Below are positions 17,650 to 29,965 of a DNA stretch of 64,000 bases, piece after piece. Location of the stretch: the NCBI RefSeq assembly GCF_024346975.1, contig NZ_AP024885.1:2666001-2730000 (forward strand). The letters are read 5' to 3'. The translations under genes and the position numbers were made by a program. How positions within the stretch are numbered: position 1 is the first letter of the stretch; each line of letters begins with the position of its first letter. The DNA is from Vibrio neonatus. GTDB taxonomy: Bacteria; Pseudomonadota; Gammaproteobacteria; Enterobacterales; Vibrionaceae. The notes under the pieces were generated by a model, which saw nothing but the letters and a program-made list of their open reading frames with translations, had not been told where the DNA came from and ran no database searches.

Positions 17650-18428
17650 AGTTTCGCCTCGTATGAGGAATCAAGAAATGCAGTCATAGGGCTCGATGCC
17701 ATTGCTTTAACTTGTTGTGCACCTAAGCCAGACTCGTAAGCAATCCTACCCGCTTCTACCGCTAACTTAAAAGCACGACCAATTGCAATCGGATCGCCAG
17801 CAGTTGCCATCGCGGTATTGACCAAAACGGCATCTGCGCCCATTTCCATTGCTTGCGCCGCATGAGATGGAGCGCCAATTCCTGCGTCAACAATCACCGG
17901 AACATTTGCTTGTTCGATAATGATCTTTAAGAAATCAATTGAGGCCAATCCTTTATTGGTGCCAATAGGAGCACCAAGTGGCATCACAGCAGCGCAACCT
18001 ACTTCTTCTAGGCGCTTGCATAACACAGGGTCAGCATGACAGTAAGGTAATACTACAAAGCCATCTTTCACCAACTGCTCTGCCGCTTTTAGTGTTTCGA
18101 TTGGATCAGGCATCAAGTACTTAGGGTCAGGATGAATCTCTAGTTTAAGCCAGTTCGTTTGCAAGGCTTCTCTTGCTAAATGCGCGGCAAATATCGCATC
18201 TTGCGCATTCTTAGCGCCTGAAGTATTGGGTAATAAATTCACGCCAATATTGTTTAATGAACCTAGAATATCATCTTGCTTGTCGAACACGTCTACACGC
18301 TTCAATGCCATAGTCACCAGTTCGGATTCAGAAGCTGTAATTGATGATGCCATTAATTGGTTGTTTGCGTACTTACCCGTGCCGGTAAACAGTCGTGAAT
18401 TAAATGTCTTATCTGCTATTTTCAACAT
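17646..18428 (-). CDS. thiG: Thiazole synthase ThiG
   Basis: A 260-residue TIM-barrel enzyme that builds the thiazole phosphate from deoxyxylulose phosphate, dehydroglycine and ThiS thiocarboxylate. Motifs include [10 protein letters not shown] near residue 11, [18 protein letters not shown] with the catalytic Lys, and [20 protein letters not shown] plus [10 protein letters not shown]. The frame is open upstream through thiS; the ATG at 18428, two bases after the thiS stop, gives the family length. Confidence 0.95.
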   Translation of the reverse strand: MLKIADKTFNSRLFTGTGKYANNQLMASSITASESELVTMALKRVDVFDKQDDILGSLNNIGVNLLPNTSGAKNAQDAIFAAHLAREALQTNWLKLEIHPDPKYLMPDPIETLKAAEQLVKDGFVVLPYCHADPVLCKRLEEVGCAAVMPLGAPIGTNKGLASIDFLKIIIEQANVPVIVDAGIGAPSHAAQAMEMGADAVLVNTAMATAGDPIAIGRAFKLAVEAGRIAYESGLGAQQVKAMASSPMTAFLDSSYEAKL

Positions 18429-18430
18429 AA

Positions 18431-18640
18431 TTAGCCTCCAGCTATCGCGCGAAATACAGAAAGAGTGTCGCCCTTCTGTAGCTTGATGCTGTCCCATTTT
18501 GATTGTGGAACAACTTTATTGTTTAGAGCAATTGCACAGCCTTGGGTTGGCAATCCTTGGTTTTCCAATACGTCGACTAAGGTACTATCAGCACCCAGTG
18601 TTATCGACTTATCGTTGATGGTTATTGAAATATCAGTCAT
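18431..18640 (-). CDS. thiS: Sulfur carrier protein ThiS
   Basis: A 69-residue ubiquitin-like sulfur carrier ending in the diglycine needed for adenylation and thiocarboxylation (AIAGG). The conserved core [21 protein letters not shown] is shared with ThiS/MoaD proteins. The ATG at 18640 lies within the end of thiF (eight-base overlap), so translation is coupled. Confidence 0.93.
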   Translation of the reverse strand: MTDISITINDKSITLGADSTLVDVLENQGLPTQGCAIALNNKVVPQSKWDSIKLQKGDTLSVFRAIAGG

Positions 18641-19397
18641 CAATTACTTCCTTATTGCAGACGGCACAGGTGTCATCTTTAGCAATTTCAAATTTCTGTT
18701 GAGTCATAGTGCGTCCTTGAAAGACGATTAACTCTGCCGCGTTCAGTGTTTCAGGTTCAATAAGCGCACGTATCGCAAGCATCGATTGCAAGCTCGCAAT
18801 CATATTTACGTTTGGTCCCATCACACCTGATTCACTACATTTGGTTGCTTGGTTAGATTCGGTAAATGGATATAGGCAGTGATAGCAAGGTGCTTTCTCC
18901 CCTTGATAATCAAAATACGCAAGCTGACCATCCCAACCTATAGCAGCACCAGAAACTAACGGCGTGGTATTAGAAAAGCAGGCCTTATTGATATCTTGTC
19001 GGGTAGGAAAGTTGTCACTGCAGTCAACAACCAGATCAGCCATGCTAACTTCTAACAGCAAGGAGTCTAAGCTCATACGTCGATTAACACTGCGTACATT
19101 GGTTGAGGAATTTAGCTGGCGAACTTGATTAGCTAGAGAGATAGCTTTTGAGCTACCAAGGTCGGATTCGCGATAGCTTAATTGTCGGTGCAAGTTACTA
19201 ATTTCTACGCTGTCATCATCACAAAGAACTAGCTTACCTACCCCAGCACCTGCCAGTTGCAGTGCCACAGCACTGCCTAAACCACCACAACCAACAATGA
19301 GCGCCTTGGCGTTTAGTAGTGACTGCTGTCCTTGCTCTCCGATCTCAGGCAACATTATTTGCCGTTGATAACGTACAAATTCCTTATCAGTGAGCAT
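18633..19397 (-). CDS. thiF: Adenylyltransferase ThiF
   Basis: A 254-residue E1-like enzyme that adenylates the ThiS C-terminus. Visible are RYQRQIMLPEIGEQGQQSL at the start, the nucleotide motif IVGCGGLGSAVALQLAGAGV near 34-53, VDCSDNFPTR near 119 and two zinc-binding CxxC pairs (CYHCLYPF and CAVCNKE). MoeB is a close relative, but the thi operon position settles ThiF. Overlaps thiE by 11 bases. Confidence 0.94.
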   Translation of the reverse strand: MLTDKEFVRYQRQIMLPEIGEQGQQSLLNAKALIVGCGGLGSAVALQLAGAGVGKLVLCDDDSVEISNLHRQLSYRESDLGSSKAISLANQVRQLNSSTNVRSVNRRMSLDSLLLEVSMADLVVDCSDNFPTRQDINKACFSNTTPLVSGAAIGWDGQLAYFDYQGEKAPCYHCLYPFTESNQATKCSESGVMGPNVNMIASLQSMLAIRALIEPETLNAAELIVFQGRTMTQQKFEIAKDDTCAVCNKEVIDD

Positions 19398-20565
19398 TGG
19401 TCACTCCATCCACTGAGTGTTCAGAGTTAAACAACACTTGAAATTGATCGACTGCTTTCTTCTTATCATCCGCTAATGTTACAGCCCTAACCACTGCCAC
19501 ACTCGAAACACCAGTATCGATCACCTTAGGCGCACGCGCTAAATCAATACCACCAATCGCAACACTAGGTAGGAGTGATCCTCTTTGCTTACCAATAGAT
19601 GAAATAAGGGCTTGGTATAGTTTGAGTTTGATTAGTCCTTGCGGAGATGAAGGCATGTCTTTGGTGGTGGTTGGGAATATATGCCCCAATGCAAGGTATG
19701 AAGGTTTGTACTGCAAGGCATTAATAATCTCGAAATAGCCATGAGTTGAGATACCTAAACCGATATCGCTATCCAATAGACTGCTATCTTCTAGCTCAGC
19801 TAAGTCCTCTTGGCCTAGATGAATACAGGATGCTCCATGCTCTAAAGCAAGTCCCCAGTAATCATTGATAACGATATCAACACCACGTTCTTTGCCTATT
19901 TGAATAGCACGTTTTACATCATCAGAAACGTCACTGGCTGCTTTGTCTTTTATTCTGAGCTGTAAAATTTCCACACCACAAGTAGCTAACTCTTCCACTA
20001 ATTCTATGCTGTCTACTACTGGATATAGACCAAAGCATCGCGTCTGTTTACGAACTGTTGTCGCGAGATTATTGTTTCTTAAGCGGGGAAAATAGCGGAT
20101 ATCCGATGGCCATGTTTCACATGAAACATGCTGTGCACTACGAGAAGTTAGCGCAGAATCTTCAATCGTAAATCCAAGAGAAAGTGAAACCAGTAACCAA
20201 GCAATGTAACTATCGCGTGTTGTCGAGTACTCAGCTAACACATAGTCCCATTCAAACTGAGTGCCATTGCCTAAGCGGACAATGTCTTTGCCTTGTGTAA
20301 ACAAAGTTGTGATAGAAGCGATGTGTTGGTTATTTTGATCGTAAATGGCAATAGATTGTTGTGATGATTCACTGTCATCTACAACTAAATTATAGGATTG
20401 CTCTGGGGCAGCTAGACTAATAGCAAAGTTATCGCCTTGCTTGTATTCAGTAATTAGGTTTGTAAAACCAGCATCACGTGCGCACTCAATAACAGAGTCA
20501 ACCGCTGCGTGAAAAGCTGGAGTAGCATTGGGGGATTGTATAAAGCTAGTAAGTGGGGATTCCAT
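19387..20565 (-). CDS. thiE: Thiamine-phosphate synthase ThiE with an N-terminal extension
   Basis: A 392-residue protein. Residues about 178-385 are a normal ThiE TIM barrel joining HMP-PP and thiazole phosphate: LQLRIKDK near 200, DIVINDYWGLAL, ASCIHLGQEDL, GISTHGYFEI, YLALGHIFPTTTK and VAIGGIDL. The first about 175 residues are an extra domain without obvious catalytic motifs; SYIAWLLVSLSLGFTIEDSA followed by SCETWPSDIRYFP looks like the tail of a decayed ThiD kinase. The ATG has an AAGGAT site. In other gammaproteobacteria thiC would come directly upstream; it is absent here, and thiE is the first gene after the TPP riboswitch. Confidence 0.9.
   Translation of the reverse strand: MESPLTSFIQSPNATPAFHAAVDSVIECARDAGFTNLITEYKQGDNFAISLAAPEQSYNLVVDDSESSQQSIAIYDQNNQHIASITTLFTQGKDIVRLGNGTQFEWDYVLAEYSTTRDSYIAWLLVSLSLGFTIEDSALTSRSAQHVSCETWPSDIRYFPRLRNNNLATTVRKQTRCFGLYPVVDSIELVEELATCGVEILQLRIKDKAASDVSDDVKRAIQIGKERGVDIVINDYWGLALEHGASCIHLGQEDLAELEDSSLLDSDIGLGISTHGYFEIINALQYKPSYLALGHIFPTTTKDMPSSPQGLIKLKLYQALISSIGKQRGSLLPSVAIGGIDLARAPKVIDTGVSSVAVVRAVTLADDKKKAVDQFQVLFNSEHSVDGVTNAH
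20113..20128. promoter_or_regulatory. parS: parS-like site inside thiE
   Basis: TGTTTCACATGAAACA differs from the ParB consensus by one central base (CACATG for CACGTG). It lies 3.6 kb from the perfect site, and a cluster of sites is normal for origin regions. Confidence 0.8.
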
Positions 20566-20659
20566 CGCCCTATCCTTCTGTAATAAACACAGCTTGTCGG
20601 ATAGATTGATGGCAGGTGGTACTAAGTTAAAAATCTTAATACCTAAATAGAATTGACCA

Positions 20660-20760
20660 CCTTGTTTCCTTCGCAGGTATTATCCTGTATCAGGTTCTAC
20701 GGATTCCGTATTCACGGTCTCAGCTTCTTGTGATTAACACTTCAGCACTCCGACAAGCAG
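20660..20760 (-). promoter_or_regulatory. TPP riboswitch (THI element)
   Basis: Minus strand shows the conserved TPP aptamer: GTCGGAGTGC at the 5' side, GCTGAGACCGTG, GGAATCCGTAGAACCTGAT and ACAGGATAATACCTGCGAAG at the 3' side. It should lower thiEFSGH expression when thiamine pyrophosphate is plentiful. About 95 bases separate the aptamer from the thiE start. The bases CCGACAAGC downstream (20592-20600) are exactly complementary to GCTTGTCGG at the aptamer 5' end, and AGGTGGT can pair with ACCACCT, so alternative folding is possible. Confidence 0.95.
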
Positions 20761-20764
20761 ATTC

Positions 20765-20791
20765 ATTATATAGAAACTATCAAAAGAACAA
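20765..20791 (-). promoter_or_regulatory. Promoter of the thi operon
   Basis: Minus strand TTGTTC, a 15-base spacer and consensus TATAAT (20765-20770), placing the start just ahead of the riboswitch. The spacer is short and the -35 weak. Confidence 0.5.
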
Positions 20792-20802
20792 AGCAAACTT
20801 AC

Positions 20803-21186
20803 TCAGTTTTTGAACACAAGATGAAAACCGATCATTGCAGCAGAGATACTAAACACAACATTGAGTAGAATATTTAGACCCGCTTTCCAATAGTCACCTT
20901 GTTGGAACATAAGAACATTATCCATAGAGAATGTTGAGAAGGTAGTTAAGGCACCAAGGAAGCCAAGCCCAACGATTTGACGCCATGGGTCTACAGCAAT
21001 CACTTCGTTTTCAAATAACGCAATAAGCGTACCCATTATAAATGAGCCAACAATATTTACGGTTAACGTACCATAAGGAAAACCTCGGCCTAAAAGAAGT
21101 ACGCAAAGTTCAGATATTAAATAACGTGAACAAGCACCAAAAGCGCCACCTATTGCGATAAAACCTAGGGTTGCAAACTGTCCCAT
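20803..21186 (-). CDS. crcB: Fluoride exporter CrcB/Fluc
   Basis: A 127-residue membrane protein with four hydrophobic helices that exports fluoride as a dual-topology dimer. The Fluc signatures are present: GGAFGACSRYLISE near 12-25, GTLTVNIVGSFIMG near 40-53 with the pore Asn, and FLGALTTFSTFSMD near 72-85 with the Phe box and Na+-site residues. No fluoride riboswitch was found ahead of it. I prefer the ATG at 21186; a GTG at 21192 is possible and closer to GGGAG. Confidence 0.92.
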   Translation of the reverse strand: MGQFATLGFIAIGGAFGACSRYLISELCVLLLGRGFPYGTLTVNIVGSFIMGTLIALFENEVIAVDPWRQIVGLGFLGALTTFSTFSMDNVLMFQQGDYWKAGLNILLNVVFSISAAMIGFHLVFKN

Positions 21187-21256
21187 TGCCACTTATCTCC
21201 CAAGAAAACTAGTTAGATTTAAAAAGTTACATGCGTCACTTTATATGACGTTAATG

Positions 21257-21268
21257 TGATCTAGATCA
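21257..21268. promoter_or_regulatory. CRP/FNR-type palindrome upstream of crcB
   Basis: TGATCTAGATCA is a perfect 12-base palindrome within AATGTGATCTAGATCATT, resembling a CRP (TGTGA-N6-TCACA) or FNR (TTGAT-N4-ATCAA) site. It is about 70 bases ahead of the crcB start. It could be chance. Confidence 0.35.
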
Positions 21269-21332
21269 TTAGCATAGCAAACATATGCACTCGATATAAT
21301 GTAAAAGTTTAGATTGCAGAAAATAGTAGCAA

Positions 21333-21514
21333 TTAGGTCAATAATCGTAATAAGAAAGAGAAATTCGCATCTTGAAAAATATTGTTCATACACACGATCA
21401 AATACGGATATAGAGTCTCTAGAAGAGGCTCTGAAGTGGCATAAAGATAAATAGGCATCAATATAGTAACTAAAGGAAAGACATCCTTAAATTCCATTTG
21501 AGGCAAGATAGTGA
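21333..21514 (-). pseudogene. Possible gene fragment cut by the IS element
   Basis: About 60 codons (ITILPQMEFKDVFPLVTI... ending in FSFLLRLLT) run up to the left end of the IS. The composition is protein-like, but beyond the right end of the IS the same frame meets a TAG after four codons. It may be the C-terminus of an old gene interrupted by the IS, or chance. I do not recognise a family. Confidence 0.3.
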
Positions 21515-21566
21515 TACCAATTCCGTTAATTTTATGATCTAATAATGGACTCTTAAAGGAGTCCTT

Positions 21567-22043
21567 ATGAAGCATGATTTTCCGAGTCTGATTAATTCCA
21601 CATCCAACGCTCGACTTAGAATGCGTTATTTAGCCGTTTCTCATTTTGTTGACGGTAAAAGTCGCACTCAAATAGCTAAGTACCTTAAAGTTAGCAGAGT
21701 AAGCGTCAATAAATGGGTCAAAGCATATCTCGACAATGGTCTTGAAGGACTTCAAGAGAAACCACACACTGGTAGACCTCATCGCCTAACAGACGAGCAA
21801 AAATCACAACTCAAAGAGTATGTTATCGAATATGCCGTAAATGAGAGTGGCGGTCGCCTTCAAGCAAAAGACATTGGGCTCTATATAGAAAGCAATTTCA
21901 GTACATCATATAAAAAGTCGGCGCTCTATCAGTTATTACATGACATAGGCTTGAGTTGGATTACTACTCGTTCCAAACATCCTAAGCAGTCAGTTGAAGC
22001 TCAAGAAGCTTTTAAAAAAATTCCCAATCGAAACGATCCTTAA
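21567..22043 (+). CDS. IS630-family transposase, N-terminal frame (orfA)
   Basis: 158 residues with a helix-turn-helix DNA-binding region: KSRTQIAKYLKVSRVSVNKW near residues 30-49 and GLEGLQEKPHTGRP near 58-71, then a second winged-helix region LYQLLHDIGLSWITTRSKHP. The ATG follows AAGGAGTCCTT. It ends just past an A7 run and is expected to fuse with the next frame by frameshifting. Confidence 0.88.
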   Translation: MKHDFPSLINSTSNARLRMRYLAVSHFVDGKSRTQIAKYLKVSRVSVNKWVKAYLDNGLEGLQEKPHTGRPHRLTDEQKSQLKEYVIEYAVNESGGRLQAKDIGLYIESNFSTSYKKSALYQLLHDIGLSWITTRSKHPKQSVEAQEAFKKIPNRNDP

Positions 22044-22590
22044 GATCCCTGGCCATGTCGCCTTAAAAGATGTTCAAATATGGTTTCAAGATGAGGCTAG
22101 ATTTGGTCAACGCAATACAACAACGCGAATATGGGCAGAGAAAGGTACGCGTCCTAGAGTAGTACAACAACAGCAGTTTGAGTATGCATACCTTTTCGGA
22201 GCAGTATGTGTCACGACAGGAGAAGCTGAAGCGATAGTGGTTCCCCTGAGCAATATGGAAGCAATGAAAGAGCAACTCAGATTAATTTCTCAAGCCACAC
22301 CAGCTGGCAAGCATGCTGTTGTGATCATGGATCAAGCGAGTTGGCACCAGAGCTATCTTGCAGATGAATTTGAGAACCTTACCATCATTCATATCCCACC
22401 TTATTCTCCCGAACTTAACCCTATAGAACAGGTATGGAGTTGGCTGCGTCAAAATGAAGTAGCAAATAGGTGCTTCGAAAATTATGACGATATTGTAGAG
22501 ACAATATGTAGAGCGTGGAATCGGTTTTGTGAAGATAAAAGCAGAGTCATCTCCCTCTGCTTTAGAGATTGGTTAAACTTGATAAGTTAA
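21994..22590 (+). CDS. IS630-family transposase, catalytic frame (orfB)
   Basis: 198 residues holding the DDE nuclease: QIWFQDEARFGQ (first Asp), HAVVIMDQASWHQS (second Asp) and IPPYSPELNPIEQVWSWLR (the Glu within the NPIE motif typical of IS630). It overlaps orfA by 50 bases and has no clear ribosome site of its own; TTTTAAAAAAATT at about 22008-22021 is a plausible slip site for producing the fusion. Confidence 0.88.
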   Translation: MKLKKLLKKFPIETILKIPGHVALKDVQIWFQDEARFGQRNTTTRIWAEKGTRPRVVQQQQFEYAYLFGAVCVTTGEAEAIVVPLSNMEAMKEQLRLISQATPAGKHAVVIMDQASWHQSYLADEFENLTIIHIPPYSPELNPIEQVWSWLRQNEVANRCFENYDDIVETICRAWNRFCEDKSRVISLCFRDWLNLIS

Positions 22591-22667
22591 TTAACGGAAT
22601 TGGTATGACAGTCCTATAAATGGAAAGAACATGCTGCTTCAAAAGAGAGAGACAAAAATCCAGATAC

Positions 22668-22701
22668 AAAAAAAGGCCTCAGTCTCTCGACTAAGGCCTT
22701 A
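22668..22701 (-). terminator. Terminator of the second tRNA unit
   Basis: AAGGCCTTAGTC, loop GAGA, GACTGAGGCCTT then T7 on the minus strand; a copy of the terminator at 22892-22925. Confidence 0.8.
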
Positions 22702-22705
22702 ATTA

Positions 22706-22795
22706 TGGCAGGGGTGGAGAGATTCGAACTCCCAACACGCGCCGTCTTCAGGGATTAGGGGAATCCGCTGCTCTGCCAATTGGAGCTACACCGTT
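22706..22795 (-). pseudogene. Disrupted tRNA-Trp copy
   Basis: Identical to the intact tRNA-Trp in the D arm (GTAGCTCCAATTGGCAGAGC) and the T arm and 3' end (GTTGGGAGTTCGAATCTCTC), but the anticodon segment AAATCC is replaced by 19 other bases (CCTAATCCCTGAAGACGGC), removing the CCA anticodon, and the 5' acceptor strand AACGGTG leaves two mismatches against CACCCCT. It lies beyond the terminator of the rRNA operon and is 90 rather than 77 bases. Unlikely to be charged as tRNA-Trp. Confidence 0.8.
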
Positions 22796-22891
22796 AGAAT
22801 TCTTTAGTTTCTCAATCTGAAAAAACCTCGCTTTCGTATATAGGCAGAAAGAGTGCCTACAACAGAAAGAAGTGAACAAAATGCAGATACG

Positions 22892-22925
22892 AAAAAAGGC
22901 CTCAGTCTCTCGACTAAGGCCTTAA
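22892..22925 (-). terminator. Terminator of the rRNA operon
   Basis: AAGGCCTTAGTC, loop GAGA, GACTGAGGCCTT followed by a T run on the minus strand, four bases after the tRNA-Trp CCA end. Confidence 0.85.
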
Positions 22926-22928
22926 TTA

Positions 22929-23005
<77 letters not shown>

Positions 23006-23063
23006 AAATTCTTCAGTTTCTTAATCTGAAAAAACCTTGCTAAAGCAAGGTTATCAGAATAAG

Positions 23064-23140
23064 TGGCGGAGTGGACGGGACTCGAACCCGCGACCCCCGG
23101 CGTGACAGGCCGGTATTCTAACCAACTGAACTACCACTCC
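23064..23140 (-). tRNA. tRNA-Asp (GTC)
   Basis: A 77-base cloverleaf starting GGAGTGGTAGTTCAGTTGG, anticodon arm CCGGCCTGTCACGCCGG with GTC, T arm GCGGGTTCGAGTCCCGT and encoded CCA. Located between 5S rRNA and tRNA-Trp. Confidence 0.98.
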
Positions 23141-23224
23141 GCACCAATTTGTTACTAAACAAGGTCTTATAAATGCCTTATCCAGTTTTTGTCTCTAGAT
23201 ATAAAATCTAAAAACTTAATTAAA

Positions 23225-23342
23225 GCCTGGCGATGTCCTACTCTCACATGGGGAAGCCCCACACTACCATCGGCGCTATTGTGTTTCACTTCTGAGTTCG
23301 GCATGGAATCAGGTGGGTCCACAATGCTATGGTCGCCAAGCA
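23225..23342 (-). rRNA. rrf: 5S ribosomal RNA
   Basis: 118 bases on the minus strand, from TGCTTGGCGACCATAGC to AGAGTAGGACATCGCCAGGC, with the conserved CCGAACTCAGAAGTGAAAC loop. Ends estimated by homology. Confidence 0.96.
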
Positions 23343-23465
23343 AATTCTTTTTTACTTCCAGCTTTTAAAAAGCTAGAGGTAAATAATTCGGAAAACTGTT
23401 ATTTAAAAGTTATGTCACACATTCAAAGTTCTTACTTTGAGTCCACAAAACCCCTTGGGTGTTGT

Positions 23466-26353
<2,888 letters not shown>

Positions 26354-26728
26354 ATACAACCCCAAAGGGTCTTGCTTAACGCAATACGTTTGCTACAACG
26401 TAGTATGACGTTTCCAAGGTGCGTTATCTCTTTATTATGAGCGAGATAACTATTGTTTATTTCCGCTTTAAAAAGCAGAAGCAAACATCGATTTTGCCGG
26501 ACTCAAATTTGAATAACATCAGGCAATGATGTTATTCCCAAGAACACTTGAATGTGTGTTGGTACCTACATCATAAAGATATAGGATTTGAGAACTTTTA
26601 AATTTGATAAGTAATGAAATCACATTACTTATCGTCAGCTTTCCAAATTGTTAAAGAGCATGAATTTCTTTCGAAACCATTTTTAAAGATTCTACTTTCT
26701 ATTTAAAAGAAATAAGAACACTTAAAGA
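26354..26728 (-). other. 16S-23S internal spacer (23S-proximal part)
   Basis: About 375 bases between 23S and tRNA-Ala. It holds a boxA at 26649-26660 and the flanks that pair to form the RNase III processing stem of 23S. No gene is visible. Confidence 0.7.
26649..26660 (-). promoter_or_regulatory. rrn boxA in the 16S-23S spacer
   Basis: Minus strand TGCTCTTTAACA, the NusB/S10 antitermination element, ahead of 23S. Confidence 0.85.
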
Positions 26729-26804
26729 TGGTGGAGCTATGCGGGATCGAACCGCAGACCTCCTGCGTGCAAGGCAGGCGCTCTCCCAGCTGAGCTATAG
26801 CCCC
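26729..26804 (-). tRNA. tRNA-Ala (TGC)
   Basis: A 76-base cloverleaf starting GGGGCTATAGCTCAGC, anticodon arm CCTGCCTTGCACGCAGG with TGC, and encoded CCA. Lies in the 16S-23S spacer. Confidence 0.98.
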
Positions 26805-26892
26805 ATCTTGGTATTTTTTCTTAGACAAGGCAGATTGTGAGGCCGTGTACATCAGTACACAACGAAGAATCTAACGCAGTATAAGGAAAAAT

Positions 26893-26969
26893 TGGTGGGT
26901 CTGAGTGGACTTGAACCACCGACCTCCCGCTTATCAGGCGAGCGCTCTAACCAGCTGAGCTACAGACCC
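26893..26969 (-). tRNA. tRNA-Ile (GAT)
   Basis: A 77-base cloverleaf starting GGGTCTGTAGCTCAGC, anticodon arm CTCGCCTGATAAGCGGG with GAT, and encoded CCA. First tRNA after 16S. Confidence 0.98.
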
Positions 26970-27069
26970 AATTTTTCACAAAACAGCTAAAAGCTATTTC
27001 GTAAAATACTCTCTTTACTTTCTAAACCATATCAATCTGTGTGGACACTCATCGTGAGTAATCATCGTA

Positions 27070-28622
<1,553 letters not shown>

Positions 28623-28837
28623 AAGTTTTTTTGGCCGCTCTTAAAGTAAAGGCGACCGGCTCAATGAATACTGACTTCAAAACTACTAATGTAATTTTAA
28701 AGCTATTATCGTTCCAACAGAACGATAATGAATTGACTGTGCCAATGATTAAAAATCATTGTATTGGTCACTCAGTTCATTGATAAATCTTTTCGATTAT
28801 CATCAACGAGTGCCCACACAGATTGATAGGTTTAAAT

Positions 28838-28849
28838 TGTTAAAGAGCA
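28838..28849 (-). promoter_or_regulatory. rrn leader boxA
   Basis: Minus strand TGCTCTTTAACA in the 16S leader, the antitermination site of the operon. Confidence 0.88.
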
Positions 28850-29019
28850 CACTATCGAGGCTTACCTCTCAAGTGGACGGCCATTCTAGCGTTTTGAACC
28901 ACAGTGTCAAACACTTTTTTGAATTTATTTTCTAAGAGAAGTTAAACTCAAATGGTTCAGCTAATTTGCCGACTGAATCACTGCGAAGCGTTGTCGCTGT
29001 TGCCGTGTCAGTGGGGCGC

Positions 29020-29047
29020 ATTATAGAGATACAGATCAAGTTGGCAA
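29020..29047 (-). promoter_or_regulatory. rRNA operon P1 promoter
   Basis: Minus strand TTGCCA, a 16-base spacer, TATAAT, then the GC-rich discriminator GCGCCCCACTGACACGG, almost the same as E. coli rrn P1. Upstream of -35 is an A-rich UP-like element (AAAAGGCGAAAATCTTCG). GC-rich discriminators make rrn promoters sensitive to ppGpp. The roughly 400-base leader between this and 16S carries boxA and processing stems; no gene is seen in it. Confidence 0.88.
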
Positions 29048-29160
29048 GCATTTTTTCGAAGATTTTCGCCTTTTATTGCCGTATGCTCATCAATTAGCCA
29101 CAAAGGTCTTTTTTTGATAGTTTCATAACAATATTGATACAGTTTTAGTGAGGTTTAACT

Positions 29161-29709
29161 ATGAGTTCTTTACGCAGTTTCAAGGGCATTAAGCCGTCAA
29201 TTGAGCCCAATGCTTATATAGATGACTCTTCCGTTATTGTCGGTGATGTAAAAATAGGTGCGGATTCTAGCATTTGGCCACATGTTGCCGCTCGTGGTGA
29301 TGTTAATCATATCCATATTGGCGAACGAACCAATGTTCAAGATGGTTCTGTATTGCATGTTACTCACAAGAGTCCAAGCAATCCAAACGGCTATCCGCTA
29401 TTGATTGGCGATGATGTAACTGTAGGTCACTTGGTGATGCTGCATGGATGCACCATTAAAAACAGAGTGCTTGTGGGAATGAGCAGCACAATTTTAGATG
29501 GTGCTGTTATAGAGGACGATGTGTTTATTGGCGCGGGAAGCTTAGTTCCACCGAATAAAGTATTAGAAAGCGGTTATCTCTATGTAGGCCGCCCTGTAAA
29601 ACAGATACGACCTTTAACTGAAGAAGAAACCGCTTTTTTAGTGAAGTCTGCCGATAACTATGTTCAAAATAAAAACGACTACTTGAACGAAGTACACGAC
29701 ATTAATTAA
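29161..29709 (+). CDS. yrdA: Gamma-carbonic anhydrase family protein (YrdA type)
   Basis: A 182-residue left-handed beta-helix protein with hexapeptide repeats through about residues 20-150. The gamma-class zinc histidines are present in VLHVTHKS and DVTVGHLVMLHGCTI. The true activity of YrdA-type proteins is uncertain. It is divergent from the rRNA operon and overlaps the convergent DUF1488 gene at its end. Confidence 0.9.
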   Translation: MSSLRSFKGIKPSIEPNAYIDDSSVIVGDVKIGADSSIWPHVAARGDVNHIHIGERTNVQDGSVLHVTHKSPSNPNGYPLLIGDDVTVGHLVMLHGCTIKNRVLVGMSSTILDGAVIEDDVFIGAGSLVPPNKVLESGYLYVGRPVKQIRPLTEEETAFLVKSADNYVQNKNDYLNEVHDIN

Positions 29710-29965
29710 TTTCGATTTGTCCTAGCTGGTTGAACTCTTCTGCTTCAATCAGCTCTTCTGCCAGATCTTCCAAATCAAAGCGGTATTCAGAAAAAACCTG
29801 CAATGCCACGTTTTCATCTTCAATAGGCAGTTGTGATAGGTTTTGCAAATAGGAAACCGAGACGATGCATTCAATAAGATTACCCGCTTGCTGACCAATA
29901 AAGGTCACTGTCTTATTATTGGCATTCCAACTTTGTTGATCGGTAAAGATAATAGATTGGTTCAT
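29702..29965 (-). CDS. DUF1488 family protein
   Basis: An 87-residue acidic protein (IIFTDQQSWNANNKTVTFIG at the start), similar to the DUF1488 proteins that sit beside aroE in Vibrio and relatives. Function unknown. It begins directly after the aroE stop, so it is probably co-transcribed with aroE. Confidence 0.75.
   Translation of the reverse strand: MNQSIIFTDQQSWNANNKTVTFIGQQAGNLIECIVSVSYLQNLSQLPIEDENVALQVFSEYRFDLEDLAEELIEAEEFNQLGQIEIN

Larger units (their letters stand above)
21517..22603 (+). mobile_element. IS630-family insertion sequence
   Basis: A 1087-base element bounded by TA dinucleotides (21515-21516 and 22604-22605), the target site doubled by IS630/Tc1-mariner transposases. 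Both ends begin CCAATTCCGTTAATT inward, a 15-base perfect terminal inverted repeat. It contains two overlapping reading frames that together make one DDE transposase. It sits between crcB and the 3' end of the rRNA operon and looks intact. Confidence 0.9.

Noticed and set aside
16531..20791. thiC as a very diverged reading frame
   Set aside because: There is no frame of suitable length between riboswitch and thiE; all the bases are accounted for.
21193..21300. Fluoride riboswitch ahead of crcB
   Set aside because: The conserved GGNGATGG and CTGATGACTCC-type elements are absent.
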